Origin: Turnera subulata
Lineage: Eukaryota > Streptophyta > Magnoliopsida > Malpighiales > Passifloraceae
Length of the DNA stretch: 64,000 nt
NCBI GenBank assembly: GCA_028386065.3
Contig: JAKUCV010005632.1
Location: 50,934-114,933 of the forward strand
Reading direction: 5' to 3'
Positions 21,747-32,352 of this stretch are shown here, piece by piece; within the stretch, counting starts at the first letter, position 1; the number at the start of each line of letters is the position of its first letter. Both the position numbers and the translations under genes were made by a program. The notes below the pieces were generated by a model. That model saw nothing but the letters and a program-made list of their open reading frames with translations, made no database searches and was not told where the DNA came from.

Positions 21747-22429
21747 ATGCCTGCTCCCTCGTCGGTGTTCTTTGTCGAAGGTGCCAACCTCGGCAGAAGG
21801 AACCGACTGGCTTACAGCATGGTTAACGAACGTGCTGAAGAACTACCGAACGAGCTCGGCAAAATGCCCCGACTGGTCTTCGTCGACGAGCTCTACTCGT
21901 CGCGTTCTTCGTCACTCCAATGGAAGAGGTGTTCTTCCTAGAGGATCGCGGCACTCTGAGGACATCCTACTACGGATCAGCCAACTCCGTGCTGTTCTTC
22001 ATCTCGGATAGGCTTCAAGAGTTCAACTTGGAGTCCACTTGCCAAACTGTGGAGCAAGGTGCTTACTACCAGCTTGCAATGACAGCCCAGAGCATACCCA
22101 GAATGACTCGGCTACCTCCAACCTGGCCAAAGGTGCGTCTGCTGGTGTGGAACTGCAGAGGAGTTGCAAGACGTGCACAGGAGTTCTCACGCACCCTGAG
22201 GGACTTGAAGAACCAGTATAAGCCCAACATGGTTCTTCTGACGGAGACACAGTGGCAACCACGGGACGATCACGGTCTGATTCCACTCCGATTCCCTCAA
22301 GCTAACCGGTTCGAGATTCCCGGCCAGCGCGACAGAGGCGGCATGTGGCTCTCTTGGAGCGACAGAGTCACGGTCAACGTCAACAGTGACGCAAACAGCT
22401 TCCGTGTCAACGTCGTTGCAAACCGTTAA
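21747..22429 (+). pseudogene. Cassette gene 2 (family B copy): frameshifted, truncated endonuclease-like C-terminus
   Basis: It begins MPAPSSVFFVEGANLGRRNR and matches the intact 227-residue copy at 40413-41096 almost throughout. A one-base loss near 21903 (GCGTTCTTCG here, GCGGTTCTTCG there) shifts the frame, after which the original frame continues from about 21920 to 22429. The last 100 residues include VRLLVWNCRGVARRA, VLLTETQW and GGMWLSWSD, matching the N-terminal half of LINE-type endonuclease (EEP) domains. The catalytic GDFN and SDH motifs are absent. One indel in an otherwise near-identical copy suggests recent inactivation or a sequencing error. Confidence 0.75.
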
Positions 22430-22607
22430 ATGTATTTCCCTATTTTATAAATTATCAAAAATCTATGTATTATTTCTCTTTTTATTAATTATAAAATATC
22501 AATGTACTATTTCCCTTTGCAATCAAAATATTAATATTTCCCTTTATCTCAAAATATCGGTATTATCAATAATATTTGTATTTTCGCATATTATGGCATC
22601 ATTTACC

Positions 22608-22655
22608 TCATATGTGTATGTCCCACGACAGCTGGCGTCCCTCGACTGGATCCAT
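22608..22655 (-). pseudogene. Short gag-start remnant (family B)
   Basis: The minus-strand ATG reads MDPVEGRQLSWDIHI and stop. It sits about 100 bp inside the PBS, where gag should begin. The A-family element has MDPVKGRQLSENIHI at the same place. The shared first residues suggest that gag was cut away after its first dozen codons in a common ancestor. Confidence 0.45.
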
Positions 22656-22755
22656 AATGCACTAACTAAATGATATAAAATAATGAACAAATGGAGCGAA
22701 CTATGCAAACAGGAACAACAGACACACAATGACTGCCCAACAAGACCTAACGCCC

Positions 22756-22767
22756 GCTCCGCTACCA
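22756..22767 (-). other. Primer-binding site of family B element
   Basis: TGGTAGCGGAGC on the minus strand, three bases from the LTR edge at 22771. It sets the element's polarity as minus. Confidence 0.7.
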
Positions 22768-22770
22768 AAA

Positions 22771-25616
22771 TGAAACGCCCCGACCCGTATTTACCGTACA
22801 CAGTAAACACAAGCCGGAACTGTGACAACCCAGCCCAACAAGGCCTAGCATACAGTGTAAACAACCATAACTCGGCCCAACGGCCCAAAATAATAAAACA
22901 ACATAAGTAACAAATCCGGCCCAATGGCCCAATAGTAGCGAAAACATTGCACGGCGGAAGACTTAAATAACTCACTGACACTATATGCGACACATGCAAA
23001 CTATGGATCCGAGCCCTGTCCAAGGGAAACGTCACAGCCTGTCTGGAATGCATCAACCTGTACAATGAACAACTCATCCTACGGGATGAAAGCCCGCAGG
23101 TGAGGGGTGAGTCCGAAGTGCTCACGACAATGGAAAGACGATCAATATGAACACTAAAAATTACTCAAGTCCAAAAACAACAGTCAAACCAAAAGACTCG
23201 ACCCAAAGTCGAAAAGACTCAATAAAAATCCAATTATCCAATTTTATCTTTCCGGGCCCCGTCACGGATAAGCTAGTGGTCAAACCTGGTTATCAACACA
23301 TTCCGGGTGCCAGACCAAATCCAGGGATCGACATCCCAAAAATACGAACCCAGGGATAGACATCTCAAAAATATATCACGGGATAGACATCTCAGGCATA
23401 GACATGCCAAGCATAGACATGCTTATCAAGTAACCCAGGTCAAGGCCACCACGAAACAGTTTTCTAACCATCGAGTCGTACCACTACCTATCACGCGACA
23501 ATTATATTACGGTCGTTAAAATCAAATAACAGGGATCGACATCCCTAACCAGGATACCGGGATAGACATCCCTATCCAAAATCCAAGGATCGACATCCTT
23601 GTCACAATTTATTAATTATTCCATTATATTCTGAACTCAAAGACACAGAAAAACGACACGGGGATAAACATCCCAAAAATACCAAGCAAGCACCGGGATA
23701 GACATCCCGAGCCAAAACACAACAAAAGCACAACATCCAACAATGCAATAATACCGAACACAATAACCGAGTAATAAGGCACATATTGAAGGAAATCCAT
23801 CCTCACCTTGGCCGATTACTCAACTTCGGAAACAATGACCGGTCCAACGCCGGCTCCTCGGGAAACTGCCCGATATCCAAAAACATATACAACAAAATCA
23901 TACATACACATAAATGCACATATTCGGTATGCAATGATGCCAATACTACGAAATTACCCATCCCGGTTCTTACTCGATATTATTATCTTTTACGGAAAAT
24001 ATTTTACCCTACGTATTTCCGAATATAATTTCGGTACCATACTTTAATTAAAACTCTTTACAAAATATTTTCATAAAATAACTATAATTATCCAAAATAA
24101 TAATATTCATAATTTTCCACAAAATAATAACCTATTTATAATTTTTGGAAAATATTTATATAGTATTTATCTTTTTGTAAATACATATGGTAATAATATT
24201 TTCCAACACAAAATATAATTAACTTTAATTTACAAAATACATATTTATATACATAAACCAAAATTATAATTTTCCAGACTAGGTAATATACATATTAAAT
24301 TTACAGAAATTATTTTCAAGGTATATATATTTTTCCAATTAATAATAGTTTCCCAAAACATAATCTTAATTATTTATCCAAGTACATATATTTATATTTT
24401 AATAAAAATTCCAGAATCAAATTGGCAGTAATTTACTCAAAATAGCTATATAATTTTATTTCCAAAATTATATATCAGAAAACGAATAAATAAAAACATA
24501 TGTATATATAGTTTTTTTTTAATAAATCGGGCTGGGCCAAGTCCAAGCCAGCCCAAGGCAGAGCCCAGGAGCCCAAGCCCAGGTGCGCCCAGACCAGCCC
24601 AGACCCGCGAGTCCAACCCGGCTGGCAACCGGATCAGCCCGACTACAGCCTCGACCCGATTAGCAACAGCGGGTTCTCACCTCGGGTTCAACGGCAACGG
24701 CGGCGCGGGAACGCGAGGGAAAGGTTGCAGGAGGACGGCGGCAGCGAGGCGACTCCAAGGGTGGTGGAAGGGAGGCGAGACGCGTCGCGACGGCTGAGCA
24801 GGAGGCGGAGGAAGAGGATCCGCGGGTCTGCCGACGGGTCAAAGGCGCGTCACGGCGTCACTCGCGGCGGAACTCGACGGCGACGACTTGGTTCAGCTCG
24901 CGACGCTGTGAGGAACACCAGGGTGGCGGCGGTGCGTCGAGAGTCGCCGGGGAACGCGTCCTGGTGCACAGTAACGAGGCGCGGCCGGGTGACGATGAAC
25001 AGTTGCTCACCATTTTTTTTTTCCCTTTTTTCGTATTTTCTTTCTATTTTTCTTATTTTTTTTCTTTCATTTTCTTGATTTTCTTTCTTCTTTTCTTCTT
25101 TTTTTTCCTTCCTCTCTCTGTATTTCTATTTTTCTTTTTTTTTTTCTTTTTCTTATTATTTTTTTTCTTTTCTTTCTTTCTCTTTTTTTTTTCCTCTTTT
25201 TCTTTTCTCTCTTTTTCTTTTCCTCTCCTTTTTCTCTCTTCTCTTTTTTTCTTCTTCGTCTCCTCCTCACCCGGTTCTCTTCTCCTTATAAACTAAAAAA
25301 AAATACTATTTAACATGTGAATTACAATAATTCAATTCGTCCTCATTACGGGCGAGTCCGATCCGGACCAGAAAATAACCGATACCTCCTTAGTTATTTT
25401 CCGGTGTGATTTTCCGAGAAATTCCGAAACCCGAAAAATACCAACTTAGTTCCGAAAAATTCACGGGAAAATCACGAGCGCGGGAAAACCCTCGGTTTCG
25501 AAAAACGACTCCCGATTTACCTTGAATTAATTACCCAAGATTAATTCAACAGTAAATCACGGTAAACGACTTTTACAGTCCCGGTAAAAATAAAAAATTT
25601 TACCCGGGCTGTTACA
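22771..25616 (-). repeat. 5' LTR of family B element
   Basis: In minus sense it starts TGTAACAGCCCGGGTAAAAT (25616) and ends GGTCGGGGCGTTTCA (22771), 2846 bp. It matches the solo LTR at 51462-54455 in ends, order of segments and the internal 'GGGATAGACATCCC' repeats (about 23320-23720). It contains a GC-rich segment (24530-24990), a long T-rich tract (25010-25270) and a very AT-rich stretch (24040-24520). It has no coding content. Confidence 0.85.
23320..23720. repeat. Imperfect palindromic minisatellite inside family B LTR
   Basis: GGGATAGACATCCC-type units (variants GGGATCGACATCCC, GGGATAAACATCCC) recur about ten times with AC-rich spacers. The solo LTR at 51462-54455 has the same feature around 52050-52440. 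Confidence 0.7.
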
Positions 25617-27924
25617 TCCTTCCCCGAAATCCACACACCCATCTCCTTCCCCCTTCTCCCCTTCCTTCTTCCTCTCTTCCTCTCCCCTGACCCCTGCAAC
25701 CGAGCCACCCACGAGACCACCACAGCCTTCACCTCCTCCTTGCACCTCTCTCCCTCTCGCCTCTGTTTTTCCCCTTCTTCCTCACGACTGCCACCAGTGC
25801 CTCCTCGCCCGTCCCCAAGACGCCGCCGCCTCACCAACACCATCTCTTCCTCCTCCTTCCTTCATTCCGCCGTGGCCAGCCCCTCTCTGCACCTCCTCTG
25901 CCTGCAGCTAGAAAAGCCGCCGCGGCCACCCATCGCTCCAACGCCGCCGTTGCAGAGGACCGCCACCAGCCGATCCGGGCACGACACCACCGAGGAGTAG
26001 AGCTTGCCGCCGGCGGAGCAACAAGCCGAGACCCAGGAGGACGTGAACGCGACTGAACCGCCTCCGACCCGTCACTGCCGTCGCCGTCGCGTGGGTAAGA
26101 ACCACGACGACCCCTTGCCTCTTTCCCTTCTGTTGTTTGCTTTCTTTCTTCCTTAAACCCAATTCATGTTTGGATGAACTAATCAGGTCTTGATTGTGGT
26201 TGTGCTTCTGGGTTGTGGCTCTGTGTTGATGAAACCGATTGTGGATTTGGGTGGCTGTGAATGTGGTGTTACTGTGTGTTGTTGGGCGTGGGAATGGAAT
26301 GGTTGCTCGATGGCAGCTGTGGGCGTGAACCAGGGTGTTGATTGTTGTCAGTTGTGGGTGTCGTTGCTATGACGAACAGTAGCTAGATGGACTGCATGAA
26401 CAGTAACCGTGTGCATCCTTTGCTGCCGTGAACAGTGATTCCGGCGAGGATTCCGGCAGTCTCAGGTTTATTCCGGCGAAGCCTCGGGATTTTTCTGGCG
26501 AGCCCGGAACCTGACCTTTGGGTAATTCCTCGGACTCGCTTTACACCTTGGCGCGGGTTTGGGCTCGATTTGCACAACGGACTCGGAAACGGGCCGAACG
26601 TGCGGAGGCCCATATTATCGCAACATATATATGTATTTGACGGACTTAATAACGAAACCGATAGATAAGAAAAATACGTGGACGAATTATATAAATAAGA
26701 GGTTAATGATTTAAACTACGGATTAAAAATGATTTGATTTTGGATTTAACTACGTATTCATAAGTCTAATATATACAACCCGCACATGATTTATTTTATA
26801 GCCACGTTATGCTTATATAATTCTCTATGAACCGGAACTATGATAGTGGCATTGTTATTTTGATGAAATATTATATCAGTTATATTATTCCATCTAAAGA
26901 TTTTATTAGTATGAGCTATATTAATTTAACGTACCACGTACGTGTGTTATATTATATAACGAGTTCTGATAATATTATTATCTTTACCCCATTTATAATT
27001 ATCGGTTATATAACGATGCATGAATTTATAAATATTACTTTACAACATTATGATACGGATAATTTATACCATATACCGTCTATGTAAATTAATTTCCGAT
27101 GACACTATTCCCATGTAACAGTTTTACTATCGTAAATATTACAAGTATGATTATTATGGTGTACTTGGCGATCTCACTACTTTAATTACAACCGTTGTTT
27201 ACACGGTATTATTTTGGGAAAGATTGTATTATAAAATGCTATCTACTTTATATTACGATATCGGCTGCAAATATTTAATGGTTATAAATACCTGCAGCCA
27301 TGATAGTAATGTTTAACAGAAACAGTTTTAAAACGGGGATGACAACTTAAATTGTGGAAAAGCCGAGTAATAAAATAATAGCTAACGACATGCATTGCAC
27401 TCTTTGATGTGCATTATATGTGATTATATGTTTTGGACATGATATAGGGACAAATAAGCTATATGGTTATGTACCGGATTCAGAGACATACCAGGTGAGG
27501 ATGGATAAACCTTGATATGTGCCCGTAATGCTGTGTGTGTATCCTTGTTGTTTGTGTATTTTTGTTGTTAGATTGATCTGTCGGAATAATTATTGACTGT
27601 TACCTGATTGCTGTGGAATTATTGATGTTGTTGTTGGATTGTGATAGACTTGTGTATATTGTGTTGGAAATAATGCTGAGCTGTTAAGTTTGAATAATTT
27701 GTGTCATGAGATTGAAATAAGAGATTGAGTCTGTGGAGTTAATTAGAGATAATAGAAATTGGGTAATTGATGAAAGAGTAATGGATTTGGACTGGAATTT
27801 GAGATGATGGTATAATAGTCACTTGGAAAGTAGTGGTACGACTAGATGGTTAGAGACTAGTTCTGTGGTGTCATGGCCAGTGGGTTAGTTGGTTGGGGTG
27901 TTGACCCTGGATTTGTGATATTGG

Positions 27925-28022
27925 GATGTTGATCCCGGATTTGTGATATTGGGATGTTGATCCCGGATTTGAGATATTGGGATGTTGATCCCGGATTTGA
28001 GATATGGGGATGTTGATCCCGG
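27925..28022 (+). repeat. 28-29-bp minisatellite in family C LTR
   Basis: Four tandem copies of a unit containing GATGTTGATCCCGGATTTG lie end to end. This is the family C counterpart of the GGGAT..ATCCC repeats of family B. Confidence 0.75.
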
Positions 28023-28380
28023 ATTGTGGTGGAGCCTGGCAACCAGAATTAGTTAATAACCAGGTACGACCCTAGCCTGTCCAGTGACGGGCCCGGAAGA
28101 TAAAATTGGTAATAAAAATTAATAAGTATACATTTGGTCTTGGCTTTGATATGATTTAGTAGGATTCCTCTATCGTGTTGTTTGTGTTGGTTTCCTCTGT
28201 TATGTTGTTCGTGTTGGTATCCTCTGATGTGTTGTTTGAGTTGGATTCCTCTGTCGTGAAGTATGTGTTAGTTGTTATGGCAGTATCCTTGGGATGTGAT
28301 TGTTTTTGCTTATTGTTGTGATTGTTGTGTTTATTTCGAAAGTATTATGGTTGATTATATATCACTGTTTATCTTTCGTC

Positions 28381-28436
28381 GGTGAGCACTTCGGACTCAC
28401 CCCTCGCCTGCGGGGTTTCATCCCGTAGGATGAGTT
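28381..28436 (+). other. Conserved LTR block with a stem-loop
   Basis: The block GTGAGCACTTCGGACTCACC...CCTGCGGG..TTCATCCCGTAGG is nearly unchanged in family B (minus strand, about 23130-23076) and the solo LTR (about 51820-51765). CTGCGGG and CCCGTAG pair around GTTTCAT. Conservation in diverged LTRs suggests a cis-acting element of the retrotransposon. Confidence 0.5.
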
Positions 28437-29154
28437 GTTTGTAGTGCAGGAACGTACCGGGCAAGCTGAAGCGTACCCTCGGTCAGGACTCGGATCCAAT
28501 AGTTGCATTGGGCCTTGCATATGTTGTCATGTGAGTCATAAGTCTTCCGCTGTGCATATTGTTGAGTGTTCTGCTGTGCTTATATTGTAGTTGGGCCATT
28601 GGGCCGGATGGTTGTTGTTGTTGATGTCCCCGGAGTTCGGGTGACGAGTTCTATGTTGGGCCGAAGGGCCGGTTTTCAGTTTTTGTTATGGGTCGTTGGC
28701 CAGTTTATTGTTTTATATGCTGTCTGTTGGGCTTTGTTGGGTTGGGTTGTCACAGTTCCGGCACGTGTTTACTGTGTACGGTAAATACGGGTCGGGGCGT
28801 CTCAATCTTGCCGTACCTGTCATGTTATTGCTGGCTATTGTTGTGATTATTGTTATGTGTTTGATGACTACTGTGGTTGAATATTGAACTTTGTGATGTT
28901 GATGTGAATATTGTGATGTTCATACGAGATACGAGATATTTGGGTTAAAAGTGACAGTGACCCGATATTGTGACATTGTGATTGAATTCCCAGAGGAGCT
29001 GTGAGGCTGAGAGCCTGCTTGGGAAAGTGAGAATGATGGGTTACTGTTGGACAGTGGTGTTAGTGATAATAATAAACAGTGGTAATAACATCTAGACATC
29101 TAGGTTGTCACGTGACAGGTATTGGTACGGCTAGATGGTAGTCGCCTTGTGATT

Positions 29155-29275
29155 TGATAGGGAGGACTGCGGGACTCTCGGCTGAGGACTGCAGGACTCA
29201 GTTGATTTGTTATAGGAAGGACTGCGGGACTTCCGCCGAGGACTGCGGGACTCGGTTATTGTGATACCTTGTGAT
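29155..29275 (+). repeat. Short tandem units in family A LTR
   Basis: Four copies of a GAGGACTGCGGGACTC-like unit. The same array lies at 39250-39350 and 44890-45000 in the LTRs of the 36653-45540 element. Confidence 0.7.
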
Positions 29276-29880
29276 TTGAGATATTTATGGATTAACGGGG
29301 AGTACCCTGGGGTTAGCTAACCTGGCTACCAGGCACGGCCAATACTTATTACGTGACAGGGCCCTACTAATAAAATTGGCAAGTCTATCGTCAATAGTCA
29401 GTGAGTTTATAAGACTAGCTTAACCGTGAGAGGTCTGACGTATAGTTGGTTCAGGTAAGTTGATACCGATACTATGTTTGTGCTTGCTGTACTTCTATTG
29501 TTTTCTGTGTTGGCTTGGCTGTATTTGTGGTTGCATGTATACTGCGGTTTATTTGTTTATCGGTGAGACAGTGGTTGGTCTCACCCCTCACACAGTTCCT
29601 GCAGGTTAGGTTTGCATACCGGCGGCTGTGACGTAACCTCGGACAGGACTCGGATCCAATAGCATGCATCGTGTCTTGCATAAGATGTTACTGAATATCT
29701 GGAAAATGCTTCCGCTGTGCAAATGTTGATGTCCCCATATCGGGTGACGGGAGTGTGATTTATGCTTATTACCGTTACTGTTGTGAATTCATGCTTTCAT
29801 TATATGATGGCTACGTGGTGGCACTGTTTCGCAGTAATTACTGTTAGTTGGGTAAATTTAGGTCGGGGTGTTTCATATAT

Positions 29881-30847
29881 ACCTAGTATAAAATTGAGTT
29901 GGTATACTTATTTAATGGTCAACTATTATTTGGATAAAAAAAATATCTGCCATTGATAAATGATTCTAAGAAATTCAAAAGCTTCTACTAATTTGAAACA
30001 AATACAAAAAGAATTTAGAACGACTTATATTTTGTAACTGAGGTAGTTTGTAGGAGCATAACCAGAAAAGTTCTTCTGAATTATTTCTAAGAAATTAAAA
30101 GTGAGTAACATTTTGAGTTTTGGCATAACAATCAAGGATATATGAATAACTTCAATTCAATCTTAAAAAATATTAATTAAATTATATAATTTACACCGTT
30201 ATCTATTATGAATGTAAAAGATGAAAGAGAGAAAGATAAATAGAATAAAAATTTAAAAATATCATTATAAGCTATCTTGGATAAATGAAAAAAATGTTTA
30301 AAATTAAGTAAAATTTGTAAAATGCGAGGTTGAGTAGGACAAAATTGTTTCCGGACAGCTTTGTGGGATGGAGAGAGTAAGTGTAACAGTCATTAGTTTC
30401 CAAGACATCTCTGTTCCGCCTCTCAATGTATAAATCTAACTTTTCTTCACCCTCCTGATGTTTCTTCCAACCAAACACAAGTCATGAAATGAAGAAATAA
30501 TCTGCCTCCAGCAGATAATTAAGCTTAAAGTTGCTGTGAACTGTAGGATAAATACCGACTTGAATGTGATTTTCGGTTTCCGTATCTCTTGTAAGAAATG
30601 ACAGTAAAACAACTCCAGTTCAGAAATAAATATGTAATTAATCAATGGGCATTAATTTAATTTCTTTTCCTTTCCCCAACTCCACTCAAACTAAACAAGA
30701 AACAGTCAGACATTTCATATTTTTCAACAAGAGATAAATCAACCATTTTCCCATGATCAAGTTAGATCAAGAATCCAGAATTTCCCATAATTAATTTGCC
30801 AAAACAGATCGAGTAACTTCTTTGTTCTTTCCCTACCAAATGATAGA
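29881..30847. other. Intergenic upstream of GSTU gene 3
   Basis: AT-rich and without a gene. From about 30615 on it aligns with the region upstream of GSTU gene 2 (shared AACAAGAAACA.TCAGACATT), so it is the distal promoter of the duplicated unit. Confidence 0.55.
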
Positions 30848-30867
30848 TGATGTAAGGAAATACGTCA
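30848..30867 (+). promoter_or_regulatory. ocs/as-1-like element, GSTU gene 3
   Basis: TGATGTAAGGAAATACGTCA lies 249 bp upstream of the ATG. Both half sites, TGATGTAAG and TACGTCA, are kept, with about 15 of 20 positions fitting the ocs pattern as I know it. It is the best of the three. Confidence 0.62.
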
Positions 30868-31032
30868 GGTTTTCAACTTTCACCCTTTTTTAATTAAGTA
30901 TGTTAATTACACCAGTGTATCACAATAAAGTGAGTGCAAAATGAGAAAGGGAAGGGGAAAAAATGGTGCAGCCACTTACCATCTTTCCTCGGTGCTTGTG
31001 GCCAAGTAAGATATCCCCAGTAGACACACCAA

Positions 31033-31038
31033 TATAAG
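31033..31038 (+). promoter_or_regulatory. TATA-like box, GSTU gene 3
   Basis: TATAAG followed by ATGATCCATTGAA, as in gene 2, lies 83 bp before the ATG. Confidence 0.55.
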
Positions 31039-31115
31039 ATGATCCATTGAAATAAGTGAAGATAACTTCCTAGTTTGTACGCACAGCACAATCATACATT
31101 ACTATATCAGTATTT

Positions 31116-31893
31116 ATGGCAGAAGTGAAGCTGCTAGGACATTTGCCAACACTGCCAAGCCGCTTCGTTTACCGAGTGATATGGGCTCTAAAGAGTAAGG
31201 GCATCCAATACGAATTCGTAGAAGAAGATATCACCAATAAGAGCCCTTTGCTTCTAAAGTATAACCCAGTTCACAAGAAAATCCCAGTGCTCGTTCATGG
31301 AGAAAAACCAATTTGGGAGTCCATGATCATTGTCGAATACATCGATGAGGTGTGGCCTCAAAATCCTCTGCTGCCAAGTGACCCTCACGAGAGAGCTGTG
31401 GCCCGTTTCTGGGTTAAATTCGCAGAAGATAAGGTATAGCCCTGCTCTGTCCTCATCGATGTATGATTAATTGTAAAAGTTCAAAAGAATCTTTTATCTG
31501 ATTCTAGTGGTAATATATATACTGGTGCAGAGTCCCTCGGTTTTCAAAATATACCGCAGCGCAGGGGAAGAAATGGAGCAGGCAATAAAGGAAACCAAGG
31601 AAATGTTACAAGCCATAGAGGATCATGGCTTAGGCAACAAGAAATTCTTTGGTGGAGACCAGATTGGCATAGCTGACATAGCTTGTGGCTCAATTATTCA
31701 CTGGTTAGGAACAATAGAAGAGGCAGTAGGACTCAAATTACTTGAACCCCACAAGTTCCCTCGCTTGCAGGGTTGGCTAAAAAATCTCCAACAAGTTCCA
31801 GTTATTAAGGAAAACCTTCCAGATTGGGATGAGACAGTAGCCTTCTTTAAGGCTCGCCGACAAGTTCTACTTGGGGCAGCTGCTTCGCAGTAA
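31116..31893 (+). CDS. Tau-class glutathione S-transferase, gene 3, altered active-site loop
   Basis: Exons 31116-31433 and 31531-31893 flank a 97-bp phase-0 GT...AG intron after codon 106 and encode 226 residues. The domains are as in genes 1 and 2, including KIPV, ESM and [13 protein letters not shown]. Two changes affect the active-site loop: a 9-bp, three-residue insertion (LPTLPSRF against LPSPYV), which looks like a local duplication, and Arg in place of the conserved Pro after the presumed catalytic Ser (SRF instead of SPY or SPF). The residue before ESM is Trp instead of Cys. The frame is intact and exon 2 is close to gene 2, so the protein may be made with altered or lost conjugating activity. 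Confidence 0.95.
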
Positions 31894-32342
31894 CTGCAAG
31901 AACTCTCTGTTTCTGGATGAAAAATAACTCATTCTGTCATGTGCAATTGTGCTTCACGTACAATGTGAATATGTCATGAATAATTTGTGTGTTAAAATTT
32001 TCTGTGACCAGTCATCAGGTGATTTCCAAGTTTGTGTGGGCATAATGCACTCCATTATTGAGTTTCGGATATCATGCAATGTTTAATGACATATGTTTTC
32101 AATGACTGTAAGCTATACAAACAAGTGTAAAATCAATACAAACTCAACTTGAATTCAAACTTTCAGCAAAAACAAAAACAAAAAAGAAAACAAAGAAACG
32201 AAAGAGAGTCTTACCAAAAAAAAAAATGGAAAAGAGGAAGAGAGAGTTAGGCATTATTTATCTTTTTTCCTTTTGGCATGGCACTTACGTTGACTATGGT
32301 CAAGAGTACTAACTCATTAATTCAGGTAGACGCATCAACTAA
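31894..32342. other. 3' region of GSTU gene 3
   Basis: It contains the 3' UTR alignable with gene 2 and AT-rich flank. No further gene. Confidence 0.5.
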
Positions 32343-32352
32343 ATTAACAAGG

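Larger units (their letters stand above)
20331..25616 (-). mobile_element. Non-autonomous LTR element (family B) with antisense gene cassette, one LTR missing
   Basis: In minus sense: 5' LTR 25616-22771, three bases, PBS TGGTAGCGGAGC (22767-22756), interior with a short gag-start remnant and the two-gene cassette, then a purine tract AAAGGGGGTAGA (about 20352-20341) and only TGTAACAGC (20339-20331) of the expected 3' LTR. The sequence then jumps into family C LTR of opposite polarity. There is no gag, protease, integrase or RT. I found no TSD: the right flank is TCCTT and the left flank TTCGC. The missing LTR may reflect deletion, recombination or an unusual integration. Confidence 0.7.
19728..28804 (+). 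mobile_element. LTR (family C), solo, nested in the family A solo LTR
   Basis: It starts TGTAACAGCCCGGGTAAAAT at 19728 and ends GGTCGGGGCGTCTCA at 28804, with TSD ATCTT at 19723-19727 and 28805-28809. Its sequence is 19728-20330 plus 25617-28804, about 3.8 kb, interrupted by the minus-sense element at 20340-25616. It contains a pyrimidine-rich tract, a 28-29-bp minisatellite (27925-28022) and the conserved hairpin block at 28381-28436. Its beginning resembles family B while its middle (CCGAGCCTCGG, CCGAGACTTGG) resembles family A, so the families are related. Confidence 0.78.
17557..29875 (+). mobile_element. Solo LTR (family A), outer layer of a three-level nest
   Basis: It starts TGTAACGACCCGGGTAAAAT and ends GGTCGGGGTGTTTCA, like both LTRs of the element at 36653-45540. 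The TSD TATAT lies at 17552-17556 and 29876-29880. Without the nested insertion (19728-28804 plus one 5-bp repeat) it is about 3.24 kb: 17557-19727 joined to 28810-29875. The downstream part resumes (TCATGTTATTGCTGGCTA) exactly where the LTR at 36653 also has that sequence. No internal region remains, so this is an LTR-LTR recombination product. The 5-bp AT-rich TSD alone would be weak. The matching LTR ends make it firm. Confidence 0.85.

Noticed and set aside
24725..25078. Arg-rich 117-residue frame
   Set aside because: It lies inside the family B LTR GC-rich segment, runs into a T-rich tract and is not conserved in frame in the solo LTR copy.
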